Below, one piece after another: positions 16,736 through 25,492 of a stretch of DNA of 43,979 nt. Both the position numbers and the translations under genes were made by a program. Under the pieces are notes generated by a model that saw only the letters and a program-made list of their open reading frames with translations, was not told where the DNA came from and ran no database searches. The first letter of the stretch is position 1. The number at the start of each line of letters is the position of its first letter. This DNA is from Bacteroidota bacterium (GTDB lineage Bacteria; Bacteroidota; Rhodothermia; Rhodothermales; Bin80), in contig JAPOTE010000086.1 in assembly GCA_026709335.1 (NCBI GenBank), forward strand, positions 1 through 43,979, read 5' to 3'.

Positions 16736-17061
16736 TCAGTCATCCTTACACCAAAATTTCCACCATGGACAGCAATCGGAGCAACACTCGCTCGTAGCAC
16801 ACCCGCCGTCCGCCTGCATATCGCAATCAGAACCTGCCCCGTCGTTGCGCAGGCAAACATCAAAACCGATATCATAGGGGCCGTTCGGGCCGTCAAAAAA
16901 ATGCTCCCACACGCATCATCTTCGCAGGGACGAATCATGGCGTGCTCAATCTCGGTGAGTGGGGTAGAGAGAATTGCGCTTGCAATCCACCCACCAAACA
17001 CTGCAGATAGCAAGAAAACAGAATGAGTTAGAACGGTCTTAGCATTTGAAATTGTAGTCAT
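16736..17061 (-). CDS. small exported cysteine-rich acidic peptide, frame switch at a slippery heptamer
   Basis: In frame 0 the ATG at 17061 gives a signal-like N-terminus (HSVFLLSAVFGGWIASAIL, ~13-31), then EIEHAMIRPCEDDACGSIF. Beyond this, frame 0 continues to 16720 but turns into composition unlike an exported peptide. The -1 frame instead gives FDGPNGPYDIGFDVCLRNDG, then SDCDMQADGGCATSECC and SDCCPWWKFWCKDD, ending with a TGA at 16738-16736. That end is strikingly cysteine-rich and acidic, continuing the character of CEDDAC before the switch. The switch lies on seven Ts (16901-16895) read ATT TTT TTG, i.e. the X XXY YYZ heptamer T TTT TTG used for -1 frameshifting. A lost T would give the same picture. 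Either stop leaves the gene adjacent to the propeller gene. The arrangement resembles NVEALA-type small proteins found beside such propellers in Bacteroidota, though that motif itself is absent. Confidence 0.6.
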
Positions 17062-17707
17062 GGGACATAGTGGTATGATTAGTGAAAGGAGAGACCAAGA
17101 TATACATAAAAATTGAGTTTACCAAATGAAACATTCCTCGAGCGGACAAACAGAGGCATATCCAACTGAGGTTTCCATTATCTGGCATACACTACTTGAT
17201 TCTGCGGTATAATTTTTCTTGGATGTTTTTCGTACGCGAATGAGTTCTGTTCAGAGGGCTTCGGTCGCTCGGCTGTGGCAGGCCGAGTAATGAGTGAAAT
17301 GGGTTGAGTGGATTTCAAGGCTCTATCCGAATCGGATCCGAACGAAGAAAACATGGTTTTATATATTCGAAATCCATAAAATATCAACTCAAAACCTGAA
17401 GGTGATTTCAGAAAAAAGGCTTCAATTGGGCTGATGTGAATGTTGGGGGTTGATATAGCCGCTATCCGGAATTATCCCAACAGGAAAGGACAAACTACCG
17501 TGATCGTTAATGAAAAATGGCACATTTGTAGAGGTTCTTACAAAACCTTTGTTTTCAGACAGAAAAGACTCCCTCAGGTGCTTTCAGAGCAATGTTTATG
17601 CTCAATTTCAGGGGCTTTGCAAGAGGTTCTGTAGTATTCGCTGTATTCATTAACATATCCACGATATATCCATATAGTCTTCAGTTAGGCTACAGAAAAA
17701 AGATTTT
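17062..17707. other. 646-bp gene-poor stretch with repeat copy B
   Basis: Separates the divergent cysteine-rich operon and the SAM methyltransferase gene, so it should hold promoters for both. No reading frame here looks coding. It contains repeat copy B at 17530-17633. The AT-rich segment 17351-17400 and the 17634-17700 segment precede the methyltransferase start and could carry its promoter, but I cannot assign boxes. I see no RNA gene. Confidence 0.5.
17530..17633 (+). repeat. ~100-bp interspersed repeat, copy B
   Basis: Same orientation and nearly the same sequence as copy A, including the core GACTCCCTCAGGTGCTTTCA. The left end (GAGGTTCTTACAAAACC) and right end (GGCTTTGCAAGAGGTTCT) have each lost matches to the perfect inverted ends seen in copy A. 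It lies outside any gene, about 75 bp before the methyltransferase gene. Confidence 0.75.
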
Positions 17708-18538
17708 ATGCTTACACTCCAGACCGTGAAGAAAGTAATAGATGCGGTTCAACTGCTGGAAGCAAAACCATTTCGTTTTGCCAAGACGATGCCGGCACAG
17801 GCGCACTGGTATACTTTGCGGAGGGAATGGGAAAACTCACATGAGTTTTCAGAGGTTGCCCAGATTGTTCGCGATTATGGGGAAGACGAGGTTTATTACT
17901 ATCGGAAATATATTTGTTTTGGGGCCAATGGGCAGAAGTATTGGACGATGGGAGAAGAAATAGAAAAAACAACTTTAATCAATCGCACCACAAAACAGTA
18001 CAGAGGTCCGTATGATTTTCACAGTGCAACGTATGATTCATGGTATGAGCGTGGAGAACATAAACGCGAAGAAAAAGCATTGCTGGATTGTTTGGGGAAT
18101 GGTTTTTCGGATCAAAAGGTTTTGGATATTGGATGTGGCACAGGATGGTTCTTAGATCATTTTCACATTGAACCAGAGATGTATACCGGAATTGATCCAT
18201 CTTGGGGGATGCTCACTCAGTTGGTTGCGAAGCACCCTGAATTTGTAAACTCATTGAAATGTTGCTCGATTAGAGATTTCTGGCCTTGGGAGAAAGGATA
18301 TGATGTGGTGATTGCGATGGGGCATAGTGCAGATTATATCAGCCCGAGTGATCTGGAGAAGATTCGGTTTCTGACAACCGAAGAGGCAATGTTTTATGGT
18401 ACATGCGCGATTGACGCTGCTTATGCCAGCGATTTGTTTACTGAGGTGTTTCCTGATGAAAAGGTTTTACAGCCAAAAGTATCAAAGCAGATTGGCATGC
18501 ATCATGGACTGGTGGCAGGTAAAATCAGTGAGTTGTAA
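17708..18538 (+). CDS. class I SAM-dependent methyltransferase
   Basis: 276 residues. The SAM-binding core starts at about residue 138 with KVLDIGCGTGWFLDHF (motif I), followed by the acidic end of strand 2 in MYTGIDPSWGML and the motif IV strand YDVVIAMGHSADYI. An N-terminal region of about 135 residues, rich in aromatic residues (HWYTLRREWENSHEF, YYYRKYICFGANG), precedes the core and is not a domain I can name. Substrate unknown. It stands alone between repeat copy B and the HiPIP gene, with about 215 bp on its 3' side that hold no gene. Confidence 0.85.
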   Translation: MLTLQTVKKVIDAVQLLEAKPFRFAKTMPAQAHWYTLRREWENSHEFSEVAQIVRDYGEDEVYYYRKYICFGANGQKYWTMGEEIEKTTLINRTTKQYRGPYDFHSATYDSWYERGEHKREEKALLDCLGNGFSDQKVLDIGCGTGWFLDHFHIEPEMYTGIDPSWGMLTQLVAKHPEFVNSLKCCSIRDFWPWEKGYDVVIAMGHSADYISPSDLEKIRFLTTEEAMFYGTCAIDAAYASDLFTEVFPDEKVLQPKVSKQIGMHHGLVAGKISEL

Positions 18539-18753
18539 ATTTCGTTCACAAAAGCTCTCAAACGTAGACTGGTGAATTTACGCAGGAGTAGTGAGTCAGG
18601 ATAAGCAGAGCAGTTGACAGGAGTCATGGGGAGCGTGAATTTGACCTTATGACATTAGTCCAGTAGAGTAATATCAGAATTAACAAAATATAAGATGGAC
18701 AGGCGAAGACCAGATCTTTGAGCAGAAAGTACAGGAATGATTCGGAATAAATT

Positions 18754-19134
18754 ATGAAAGAGGTTACCAGGAGAATATTTTTGCAGCGTTTGGTTGTAGT
18801 GGGAGTAGCAGGGCAGGTTATGCTGGGTTGCGGTGATCAGGATGGCAATGAGCCGGCAGTTACCACCATCGATTCATTGAGCACAAGGTCTTCACAGGGA
18901 AGGCAGGAGGGATATAGCTGTATAGATGATACCACAGGGCTGACGAAAGCGGAAGCGATGACGCGAACGACTTTCCAATATGTAGATTTATCCACAGTAA
19001 CAGGAAGAAACTGCGCAAATTGTGCGCTTTATATTACGCCAGAATCGGAAAGTAGCTGTGGTTCATGCCTGACAATCAAAGGGCCTATTCATCCTGATGG
19101 ATATTGTACGATTTGGGCAGCTCAGACAGGATAA
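18754..19134 (+). CDS. high-potential iron-sulfur protein (HiPIP), Tat-exported
   Basis: 126 residues. HiPIPs carry one [4Fe-4S] cluster and shuttle single electrons in the periplasm, for example from a bc1-type or alternative complex to a terminal oxidase. The four cluster ligands fit the family spacing: Cys87-x2-Cys90 (GRNCANCALY), Cys105 (SCGSC) and Cys118 (HPDGYCTIWAA). The N-terminus has a twin-arginine motif (TRRIFLQR, residues 5-12), as expected for a protein exported with its cluster. Cys26 in VMLGCGDQ suggests a Tat lipoprotein. Cys56 and Cys102 are extra and not ligands in the usual scheme. Known HiPIPs of Rhodothermus make this a taxonomic hint. It lies 51 bp upstream of the transporter gene; a functional link is not apparent. 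Confidence 0.85.
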   Translation: MKEVTRRIFLQRLVVVGVAGQVMLGCGDQDGNEPAVTTIDSLSTRSSQGRQEGYSCIDDTTGLTKAEAMTRTTFQYVDLSTVTGRNCANCALYITPESESSCGSCLTIKGPIHPDGYCTIWAAQTG

Positions 19135-19185
19135 CTCGGGAGCCATTTCTTTGAACCGGAAGACGACAAAGATCCAGAAATAGAC

Positions 19186-21411
19186 ATGTCAGTAAAGGCT
19201 CGAGGTTATGGATTTGGAACGTTACCAGTATTTCTCGCTGGGATCAGTACCATTCTTGGTGCGATCATGTTTTTGCGTTTCGGCTATGCCGTTGCACACA
19301 CAGGGCTTCTGGGGGTGATCGGGATCATTCTTCTTGGTCATTTGGTGACAATTCCGACTGCACTGGCGCTTGCTGAAATTGCAACCAACCGAAAGGTGGA
19401 GGGGGGGGGTGAATATTTTATTATCTCCCGATCATTCGGAACCACAATTGGCGGAGTCATCGGGATTTGCCTGTATTTATCTCAGGCGATCTCCGTTGCG
19501 TTTTATATGATCGCCTTTGCGGAAGCATTCACTTGGCTCGAGCCGTTTTTTAGTCAGCAGCTTGGAGTTGGGTTTGATTCACGCTTTATCTCGATACCGG
19601 CACTGATTATGCTGTTGGTTTTGGTAATCTTCAAGGGTGCAGATCTGGGAATTAAGGTACTCTATGTTGTTGCGGCAATCCTTTTTGCGTCTTTGCTTTT
19701 GTTCTTTCTGGGCTCCCCTGTGGAAGGATTCGATCGGAATGCGGTCAATCTAGCGGACAAGATTCAAAATTCCGATTCATTTATTATCGTTTTTGCAATT
19801 GTATTTCCAGCATTCACGGGCATGACAGCCGGGGTTGGATTATCCGGTGATTTACGCAATCCGCGTCGATCACTACCGAGGGGAACTTTGTGGGCGACTA
19901 TTACAGGGATGGTTGTATATCTTGGCATTGTCTACAAATTTCATGTTAGCGCCTCACCTGAAATGATGGCGGAGGATCAGTTGATCATGTCTCAGATATC
20001 TGTATGGGGGCCGGCCATTCTGATCGGGTTGTGTTGTGCGACATTGAGCAGTGCAATCGGCTCAGTTCTGGTGGCCCCTCGTACATTGCAGGCTTTGGGT
20101 GCAGATAATACGCTTCCAGGCAAAAGATTGAATGTGTGGATGTCGCAAGGAACAGGGGTGGCTAATGATCCCAGACATGCAACTCTGATTACGGGGATTT
20201 TGGCGCTGATTATCGTTGTCGCAGGGAGTGTTGATCTTGTGGCAACCCTGATTTCGATGTTCTTTATGGTCACCTATGGATCTCTGTGTGCAATCAGCTT
20301 CCTGGAACACTTTGCCGCCCGCCCCAGCTATCGCCCCAGTTTTAGATCTCGCTGGTATATCAGTCTTTTTGGTGCCATTGTATGCTTCTTGCTGATGTTC
20401 CAGATCAATCTTTTCTTTGCAACGATTGCAATTCTTGTACTCGTTGCATTGTATCAAATGCTCCGTATAGGCAAGCGGGGAGAGGCAGATCTGGCATCAC
20501 TATTTCAAAATGTAATTACGCAGGCTACGCGCTATATGCAAATTCGCCTGCAACAACGTCGTACTGACTCTGTCACTGATGAGTGGCGTCCCAGTGTGAT
20601 TATGGTGAATGACCGCACATTTGATCGGCGGAGTCCTCTGATGATGTTACGATGGCTTTGCCATCGATATGGGTTTGGAACCTATGTGCATTTTATTAAG
20701 GGCAGGCTGACCTCGTCTACGTTCCATGAGAGTAAGGGGGTAAAAGAACGCCTTTTAAAGCTGGCCAAGAAACAGCAGAGTGCGGTATATATGGATACCG
20801 TTGTAAGTCCGTCTATTACGTCTGCGCTTGCTCAGACGCTCCAAGTTCCTGGAGTTTCAGGTATGTCAAATAATTCCATCCTGTTTGAATTTGCTCAACG
20901 AGATTCTGAGGAGGTGGTGAAAAGTATTGTTGACCAGTGCAAGTTTGCAGCGAATACGGATATGACTCTCATGGTACTTCGCCACTGCGAGACGCATTTT
21001 GGTAATAGAGACACCATCCATGTTTGGCTGACATGGAATGATAAAGCCAATGCGAACACAATGATTCTCTTGAGTTACATTCTTTTGGGGCACCCAGATT
21101 GGATGAATGCTCAGGTGCAGGTTTTTGCCGCACTGCCGGGAGCAGAGGTGAAAAAAACCAGAAGAGAGTTTGCACAATTAATCAACGAAGGGCGGTTACC
21201 TATCTCGGAGAAAAACATAGAGTATATGGCGACGGATGATATTGAAGCGTTTCGGCGTTTGGTTTATGAAAGATCTAGTGAGGCCGACTTAACGGTGGTT
21301 GGTTTTGATATGCAAGGGCTTAAAGAGCGTGGGTTGGAGGTATTCACAAACCATTCAAAACTCCATGATGTATTGTTTGTGCGCGCTCCGAGACAAATCA
21401 AAATTGACTAA
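19186..21411 (+). CDS. SLC12-type cation-chloride cotransporter / amino acid permease family protein
   Basis: 741 residues. The first ~440 form a 12-helix APC-superfamily transporter beginning GTLPVFLAGISTILGAIMFLR. The most telling segment is VFPAFTGMTAGVGLSGDLRN then PRRSLPRGTL, which matches the SLC12 (Na-K-Cl cotransporter) signature FPAxTGxxAGxxxSGDLxxP. Helices continue through LISMFFMVTYGSLCAISFLEH to FFATIAILVLVALYQML. The C-terminal ~280 residues are cytoplasmic, with a regulatory fold like that of eukaryotic SLC12 proteins (VIMVNDRTFDRRSPLMMLRW and later DLTVVGFDMQGLKERG). The transported ions cannot be told. A run of eight Gs at 19400-19407 within the gene keeps the frame intact. 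Confidence 0.85.
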   Translation: MSVKARGYGFGTLPVFLAGISTILGAIMFLRFGYAVAHTGLLGVIGIILLGHLVTIPTALALAEIATNRKVEGGGEYFIISRSFGTTIGGVIGICLYLSQAISVAFYMIAFAEAFTWLEPFFSQQLGVGFDSRFISIPALIMLLVLVIFKGADLGIKVLYVVAAILFASLLLFFLGSPVEGFDRNAVNLADKIQNSDSFIIVFAIVFPAFTGMTAGVGLSGDLRNPRRSLPRGTLWATITGMVVYLGIVYKFHVSASPEMMAEDQLIMSQISVWGPAILIGLCCATLSSAIGSVLVAPRTLQALGADNTLPGKRLNVWMSQGTGVANDPRHATLITGILALIIVVAGSVDLVATLISMFFMVTYGSLCAISFLEHFAARPSYRPSFRSRWYISLFGAIVCFLLMFQINLFFATIAILVLVALYQMLRIGKRGEADLASLFQNVITQATRYMQIRLQQRRTDSVTDEWRPSVIMVNDRTFDRRSPLMMLRWLCHRYGFGTYVHFIKGRLTSSTFHESKGVKERLLKLAKKQQSAVYMDTVVSPSITSALAQTLQVPGVSGMSNNSILFEFAQRDSEEVVKSIVDQCKFAANTDMTLMVLRHCETHFGNRDTIHVWLTWNDKANANTMILLSYILLGHPDWMNAQVQVFAALPGAEVKKTRREFAQLINEGRLPISEKNIEYMATDDIEAFRRLVYERSSEADLTVVGFDMQGLKERGLEVFTNHSKLHDVLFVRAPRQIKID

Positions 21412-21612
21412 ATCCAGAACTCTGCTGGTAAAGCATTTTCACAAAATATTCAGGAGTTATCCGAGAAAGCATTCGGGATTTTAGGGTCAAAAAGGATAGG
21501 ACGACTCGGGTATTCACCTCGAAGATCGTGTAAATCTGAAAGTAGGATTTGTATATTTTTTTCGTCCTAGAGCTAATCAGTGTCGTCCGCGTTCGGTAAA
21601 ATCATTGATTCC

Positions 21613-22785
21613 ATGAAAGTTACTATTCTGACGAATGAGTATCCCCCCAATATCTATGGTGGTGCGGGAGTGCATGTTAAATATCTTGCAAGAGAACTGG
21701 CAAGGCATCATCCGGTACAGGTTTACGCATTTGGAGAGCAGCGGCAAAAAACTGGAAACCTGAGCGTAACAGGTATCTCAGATCATGGGGCACCAAAGGG
21801 GGCAGATTCCCGCTTTAATAAGCTTTTTGGCACACTCCAGCGCAACTTGGCAATGGCGGCAGCTGTGGAGGATCCAGATATCATCCATTGTCACACATGG
21901 TACTCCCACTGGGCAGGCATTCTGGTTAAACAGCTGACAGGGGGAAAACTGGTTCTGACAACTCATAGCTTGGAGCCACATAGACCGTGGAAAGTGGAAC
22001 AGCTGGGAAATGCATATCATGCGAGTTCCTGGATTGAAAAGACTGCGTATCAGGCGGCCGATGCGGTCATTGCCGTGTCGCCTCAAATGAAGGAAGACGT
22101 AGTTTCTCTTTGTGACATCGATCCAAAAGTCGTTCACATAATCCCAAACGGAATTGATCCGGACGAATATCGACCAACATACAACGAATCTGTACTTAGA
22201 AGCTATGGCGTGGATCCCGAGATTCCGTACGTTTTGTTTGTAGGGAGGGTCACTCGACAAAAAGGAATCATCCACTTACTGCATGCAATAACTCATCTTG
22301 ATTTCGGGATGCAGGTGGTTTTAGCAGCAGGTGCCCCCGATACACCCGAGATCGAGACAGAGATGATTCAAGAGGTCGCAAGGCTCAAAGAAAAGGATAG
22401 TCATCGCATCGTCTGGATCCGTGAAATGATGCCCCCTTCCGATCTGATTGTTTTTTACTCTCATGCTCGGGTTTTTGTATGCCCCTCAGTGTATGAACCA
22501 TTTGGGATTATCAATCTTGAGGCCATGGCTTGTGAAACTGCCGTCGTCGCATCTGCGGTCGGAGGGATTCCAATGGTCGTGGCGGATGACGAAACAGGAT
22601 TGCTGGTTGAACTTGAGGGGGAGGGGTTTCCTCAAAGGCTCGCAGAGAAAATAAATTTATTGATGCGAGACTCTGAGCGTAGCCAAGCAATGGGGATCCG
22701 GGGGAGAGTACGGGTTGAAGCTAGATTCAGCTGGAGAGCCGTGGCAGAAAAGACAACTAAATTATATCAGCATTTATGCACTTAA
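21613..22785 (+). CDS. glgA: glycogen synthase, actinobacterial GT4 type
   Basis: 390 residues from the ATG at 21613 (MKVTILTNEYPPNIYGGAGV); a GTG at 21580 adds 11 residues the family lacks. The two Rossmann domains of GT-B glycosyltransferases are present. NEYPPNIYGGAGVHVKYLA holds the N-terminal Gly-rich nucleotide-sugar loop and DIIHCHTWYSHWAG a conserved His. VLFVGRVTRQKGI starts the C-terminal domain, and VCPSVYEPFGIINLEAMACE carries the E-x7-E motif contacting the sugar nucleotide. This form (as in Corynebacterium and mycobacterial GlgM) transfers glucose from ADP-glucose to build glycogen or maltose 1-phosphate. No glgC, glgB or glgE is in the window. A related sucrose or cell-wall GT4 enzyme is less likely given the extended match. 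Confidence 0.82.
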   Translation: MKVTILTNEYPPNIYGGAGVHVKYLARELARHHPVQVYAFGEQRQKTGNLSVTGISDHGAPKGADSRFNKLFGTLQRNLAMAAAVEDPDIIHCHTWYSHWAGILVKQLTGGKLVLTTHSLEPHRPWKVEQLGNAYHASSWIEKTAYQAADAVIAVSPQMKEDVVSLCDIDPKVVHIIPNGIDPDEYRPTYNESVLRSYGVDPEIPYVLFVGRVTRQKGIIHLLHAITHLDFGMQVVLAAGAPDTPEIETEMIQEVARLKEKDSHRIVWIREMMPPSDLIVFYSHARVFVCPSVYEPFGIINLEAMACETAVVASAVGGIPMVVADDETGLLVELEGEGFPQRLAEKINLLMRDSERSQAMGIRGRVRVEARFSWRAVAEKTTKLYQHLCT

Positions 22786-22877
22786 ATACCACCCGAACGT
22801 ATTGCCCATGTGTTTGGGAAAGGGCTATTTTAGAGGCGGAGTAGAGGCTGCAAGGAACAAAGATTCGCACACTCAGG

Positions 22878-22920
22878 TTTCTAGGATATTTTAAGATCAT
22901 ACTTTGAAATATCCTAGAAA
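22878..22920. promoter_or_regulatory. perfect 14-bp inverted repeat directly before the DUF4143 ATPase start
   Basis: TTTCTAGGATATTT (22878-22891) and AAATATCCTAGAAA (22907-22920) are exact reverse complements with a 15-base spacer. The right arm ends three bases before the ATG at 22924. In DNA this is the shape of an operator for a dimeric repressor. In the mRNA the stem would cover the ribosome binding region. No other copy was noticed in the window. Confidence 0.7.
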
Positions 22921-22923
22921 TAC

Positions 22924-24123
22924 ATGATTCGGCGCGATATTACGGGAAGCGTAGAACAGGCAGCCAAATCTTTTCCTGTGATTACAGTCACAGGTCCTCG
23001 ACAGAGTGGTAAGACAACCTTGTGTAAGGCGGTTTTTGCCGGCTATCCATACACAAGCCTAGAAGCTCCTGATCAGCGCTCTTTTGCTCTGGAAGATCCT
23101 CGGGGATTTTTGTCGCAGTTTCCTGAGGGGGCAATTTTGGATGAAGTGCAGAGGGTACCCGAACTACTCTCATATTTGCAAGAAATAGTGGATGATTTCC
23201 CCGTTCCGGGAAGATGGATTCTTTCCGGTTCGCAGAACCTTTTTTTGGCCGACTCAATAAGTCAGTCACTCGCAGGTCGAACAAGAATCTTTGATCTGCT
23301 TCCATTAACCTGGCAAGAAGTTACCAGATTTTCCAAGCATCCTCAGACCTTGGAAGAGGCGTTGTTTTCTGGGTCCTACCCACGTATATTTGATTCAGAA
23401 ATGAACCCTTCGGACTGGCTCAGCGACTATGTTCGCACATACGTTGAAAGGGATGTGAGGATGATCCACAATGTGGGCGATCTTGCACGATTTCAGCGTT
23501 TTGTTGAGCTTTGTGCCGGGAGAACAGCGCAGCTACTCAACCTTTCTTCTCTGGCAGGGGATTGCGGTATCTCACAACCGACCGCCAAGGCATGGATCAG
23601 CATACTTGAAGCCAGCTTCATTGCCTTTAGGCTCAAAAGCTTCAGTGGAAACTTGCGAAAACGGCTTGTAAGAATGCCCAAACTACATTTTTACGATTCA
23701 GGTCTTGTTTGTTGGTTGCTCGGGATTCGCTCCCCTGATCAACTTCAAGTCCATCCACTGCGCGGTGCAATCTTTGAAAGCTGGGTCGTTTCAGAATTTG
23801 TCAAGCAACATACAAATCAAGGGGAAACCACAGGAGCGTTATCCTTTTATCGAGATCAGAATGGTGCGGAAGTAGATCTTTTGATTCAGGGTCAATCTCA
23901 GATCGGATTCATTGAAGCCAAGTTCACCAAAACAGCTTCCCGCAGCCTTCTATCTGGGCTCAAGCGGGTCCACAGACATTTTATCGAAACCCCATACGAG
24001 TGCTCTGCAGTGCTGGTTTATGGAGGAAATCAGTCACAGCACAGAAAAGATGGTCACATCATTCCCTGGCGGGAAGCAGTCATAGAGAAAACATTCCCGC
24101 AGTTTGCCGTTCCCGGTCCATAG
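22924..24123 (+). CDS. AAA-type ATPase with DUF4143 domain
   Basis: 399 residues. The N-terminal ATPase has Walker A GPRQSGKTTL (residues ~24-33), Walker B AILDEVQRVPEL, and sensor-type WILSGSQNLFL and SLAGRTRIFDLLPLTWQE. The C-terminal half is DUF4143: VRTYVERDVRMIHNVGD, then LNLSSLAGDCGISQPTAKAW (a winged-helix-like part), and FYRDQNGAEVDLLI...GFIEAKF, resembling a degenerate PD-(D/E)XK core. Such proteins are common, mobile and often single genes; their role is unknown, with suggestions ranging from defence to toxin-like functions. It stands alone behind a perfect inverted repeat, which hints at its own control. Confidence 0.9.
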   Translation: MIRRDITGSVEQAAKSFPVITVTGPRQSGKTTLCKAVFAGYPYTSLEAPDQRSFALEDPRGFLSQFPEGAILDEVQRVPELLSYLQEIVDDFPVPGRWILSGSQNLFLADSISQSLAGRTRIFDLLPLTWQEVTRFSKHPQTLEEALFSGSYPRIFDSEMNPSDWLSDYVRTYVERDVRMIHNVGDLARFQRFVELCAGRTAQLLNLSSLAGDCGISQPTAKAWISILEASFIAFRLKSFSGNLRKRLVRMPKLHFYDSGLVCWLLGIRSPDQLQVHPLRGAIFESWVVSEFVKQHTNQGETTGALSFYRDQNGAEVDLLIQGQSQIGFIEAKFTKTASRSLLSGLKRVHRHFIETPYECSAVLVYGGNQSQHRKDGHIIPWREAVIEKTFPQFAVPGP

Positions 24124-24145
24124 GGCAAAAGTGATTGTTGCAGGA

Positions 24146-25474
24146 TCAACTGCTCTCTCTGGATCGTGACATGCTGGACAGATTTGCAAAATTCCTCGTC
24201 AGGTACATGGTGATGGCCAGAAGCAGGAATAGTCCAATACTACCTGCGAACAATGCATAACCCTGTAATTGCAATAGAAGGAATATGAATGAGTACAAGA
24301 GCGCCAAAATGGCTGTCGTCAAAAGTCCAATCTTATGTGAGCGATAAATAGAGCCGGCGTACAAGGCCGCCAGGCCAATGGTAGCGATCCCGGAAATGAT
24401 ATATGCATGATTGAAGGCCATATGCTCTCCCAGAGAAAGAAGCATCAGGAAAAACAGACACAGATCTAGCCCCATCAGAATATATTGGAACGGGTGCGCC
24501 CGCAATCCGATTCGTAATTCAATCAGGAAGAAAGCGAGCAAGATCAAACCAATCAGCAAAAATCCATATCGCGTAGAACGCTGGGTCTTTTGATACTGAT
24601 CTACGGGTGGGTGCAGAGAAAGTCCAAATGCGGATTCCAGGAGTAAATCTTCAGTTTCTCCACGCCAGGATTGAGCAAACGATCGATTCAGATCCAGAAC
24701 CTGCCAACGGGCTGAAAACCCATCCTCCGCAATAGATCGTTCGTCGGGGAGGAAAGCTCCTCGGAAGCTGGGAGAAGGCCAGGAGGAATCAAGATCAATT
24801 TGAGTCGTCTTCCCTACGGGGACAAACATGAGTTCATCGTTTCCGTCAAGTTTGAGATTGAAGCTGAATTCATTCGGCCGGTCCGCGGTAATCTGAGTGT
24901 TGATTCCTGCCGTTGCCAGTACGTTAGCATCCCGCATTCCCGATGTGAAAGAGAGAGTCGTATCTGACCAGTTGATCAAGATCTGTTCTTTGACGCCTCG
25001 CATGTCAGAAATCCCGAATGCAAGAAACGCCTCATGCCAGCGAATATCTTCGTCGTTTACAGACCACCTACTAAAGTCCGCCTCCGGAAAAGCGCCGCTG
25101 ATAGTCAGATCTGCAGTATAGAGAATTGTCTGGTAGATACCGCGGTAGCGGATTTCCGGTTCAATGGAGCCCGATACAGTCAGCGTATTGGGTAAAAAGA
25201 ACGCATGCATTGTGGTTTTCAGGGGCTCTCCGGTGGAGCCGCTTACATATTCGGAGCTTGAAAATGGAACGACAACTATCGGCCCCAAGAGAGTTTGTTT
25301 TCCACTCCATTCCTCTCCAATATCGGACAAGGTTTTATCATGTGTGAGACTTCGATCATTGACAAGGTCTGCAACGATTGCAAGGGGAATCATCAGGATC
25401 AGAGTGATGAGAGCAATGGCAGCCAGTCGCAGCTCTATAGATTTACCCAATCTTTCAATCATCTCGTATGCCAT
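24146..25474 (-). CDS. creD: inner-membrane protein CreD family
   Basis: 442 residues. It matches the CreD family (PF06123). There is an N-terminal helix (LAAIALITLILMIPLAIVADLV), then the family motif in LSDIGEEWSGKQTLLGPIVVVPF. A periplasmic beta-rich domain of about 230 residues includes YRGIYQTILYTADLTISGAF, and a run of five or six helices closes the chain (from YGFLLIGLILLAFFLIELRIGLRAH). CreD in E. coli belongs to the CreBC regulon and affects envelope integrity and colicin resistance. No creBC genes are here. It follows gcvP by 18 bp on the same strand, so it is probably transcribed with rnc-gcvP. MIERLGKS, four codons in, is an alternative start. Confidence 0.9.
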   Translation of the reverse strand: MAYEMIERLGKSIELRLAAIALITLILMIPLAIVADLVNDRSLTHDKTLSDIGEEWSGKQTLLGPIVVVPFSSSEYVSGSTGEPLKTTMHAFFLPNTLTVSGSIEPEIRYRGIYQTILYTADLTISGAFPEADFSRWSVNDEDIRWHEAFLAFGISDMRGVKEQILINWSDTTLSFTSGMRDANVLATAGINTQITADRPNEFSFNLKLDGNDELMFVPVGKTTQIDLDSSWPSPSFRGAFLPDERSIAEDGFSARWQVLDLNRSFAQSWRGETEDLLLESAFGLSLHPPVDQYQKTQRSTRYGFLLIGLILLAFFLIELRIGLRAHPFQYILMGLDLCLFFLMLLSLGEHMAFNHAYIISGIATIGLAALYAGSIYRSHKIGLLTTAILALLYSFIFLLLQLQGYALFAGSIGLFLLLAITMYLTRNFANLSSMSRSRESS

Positions 25475-25492
25475 AGTTTTGGAATTGATGTT

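Noticed and set aside
19395-19412. Run of eight Gs in the transporter gene as a possible frameshift site
   Set aside because: The frame is continuous through the run and the protein reads normally on both sides.
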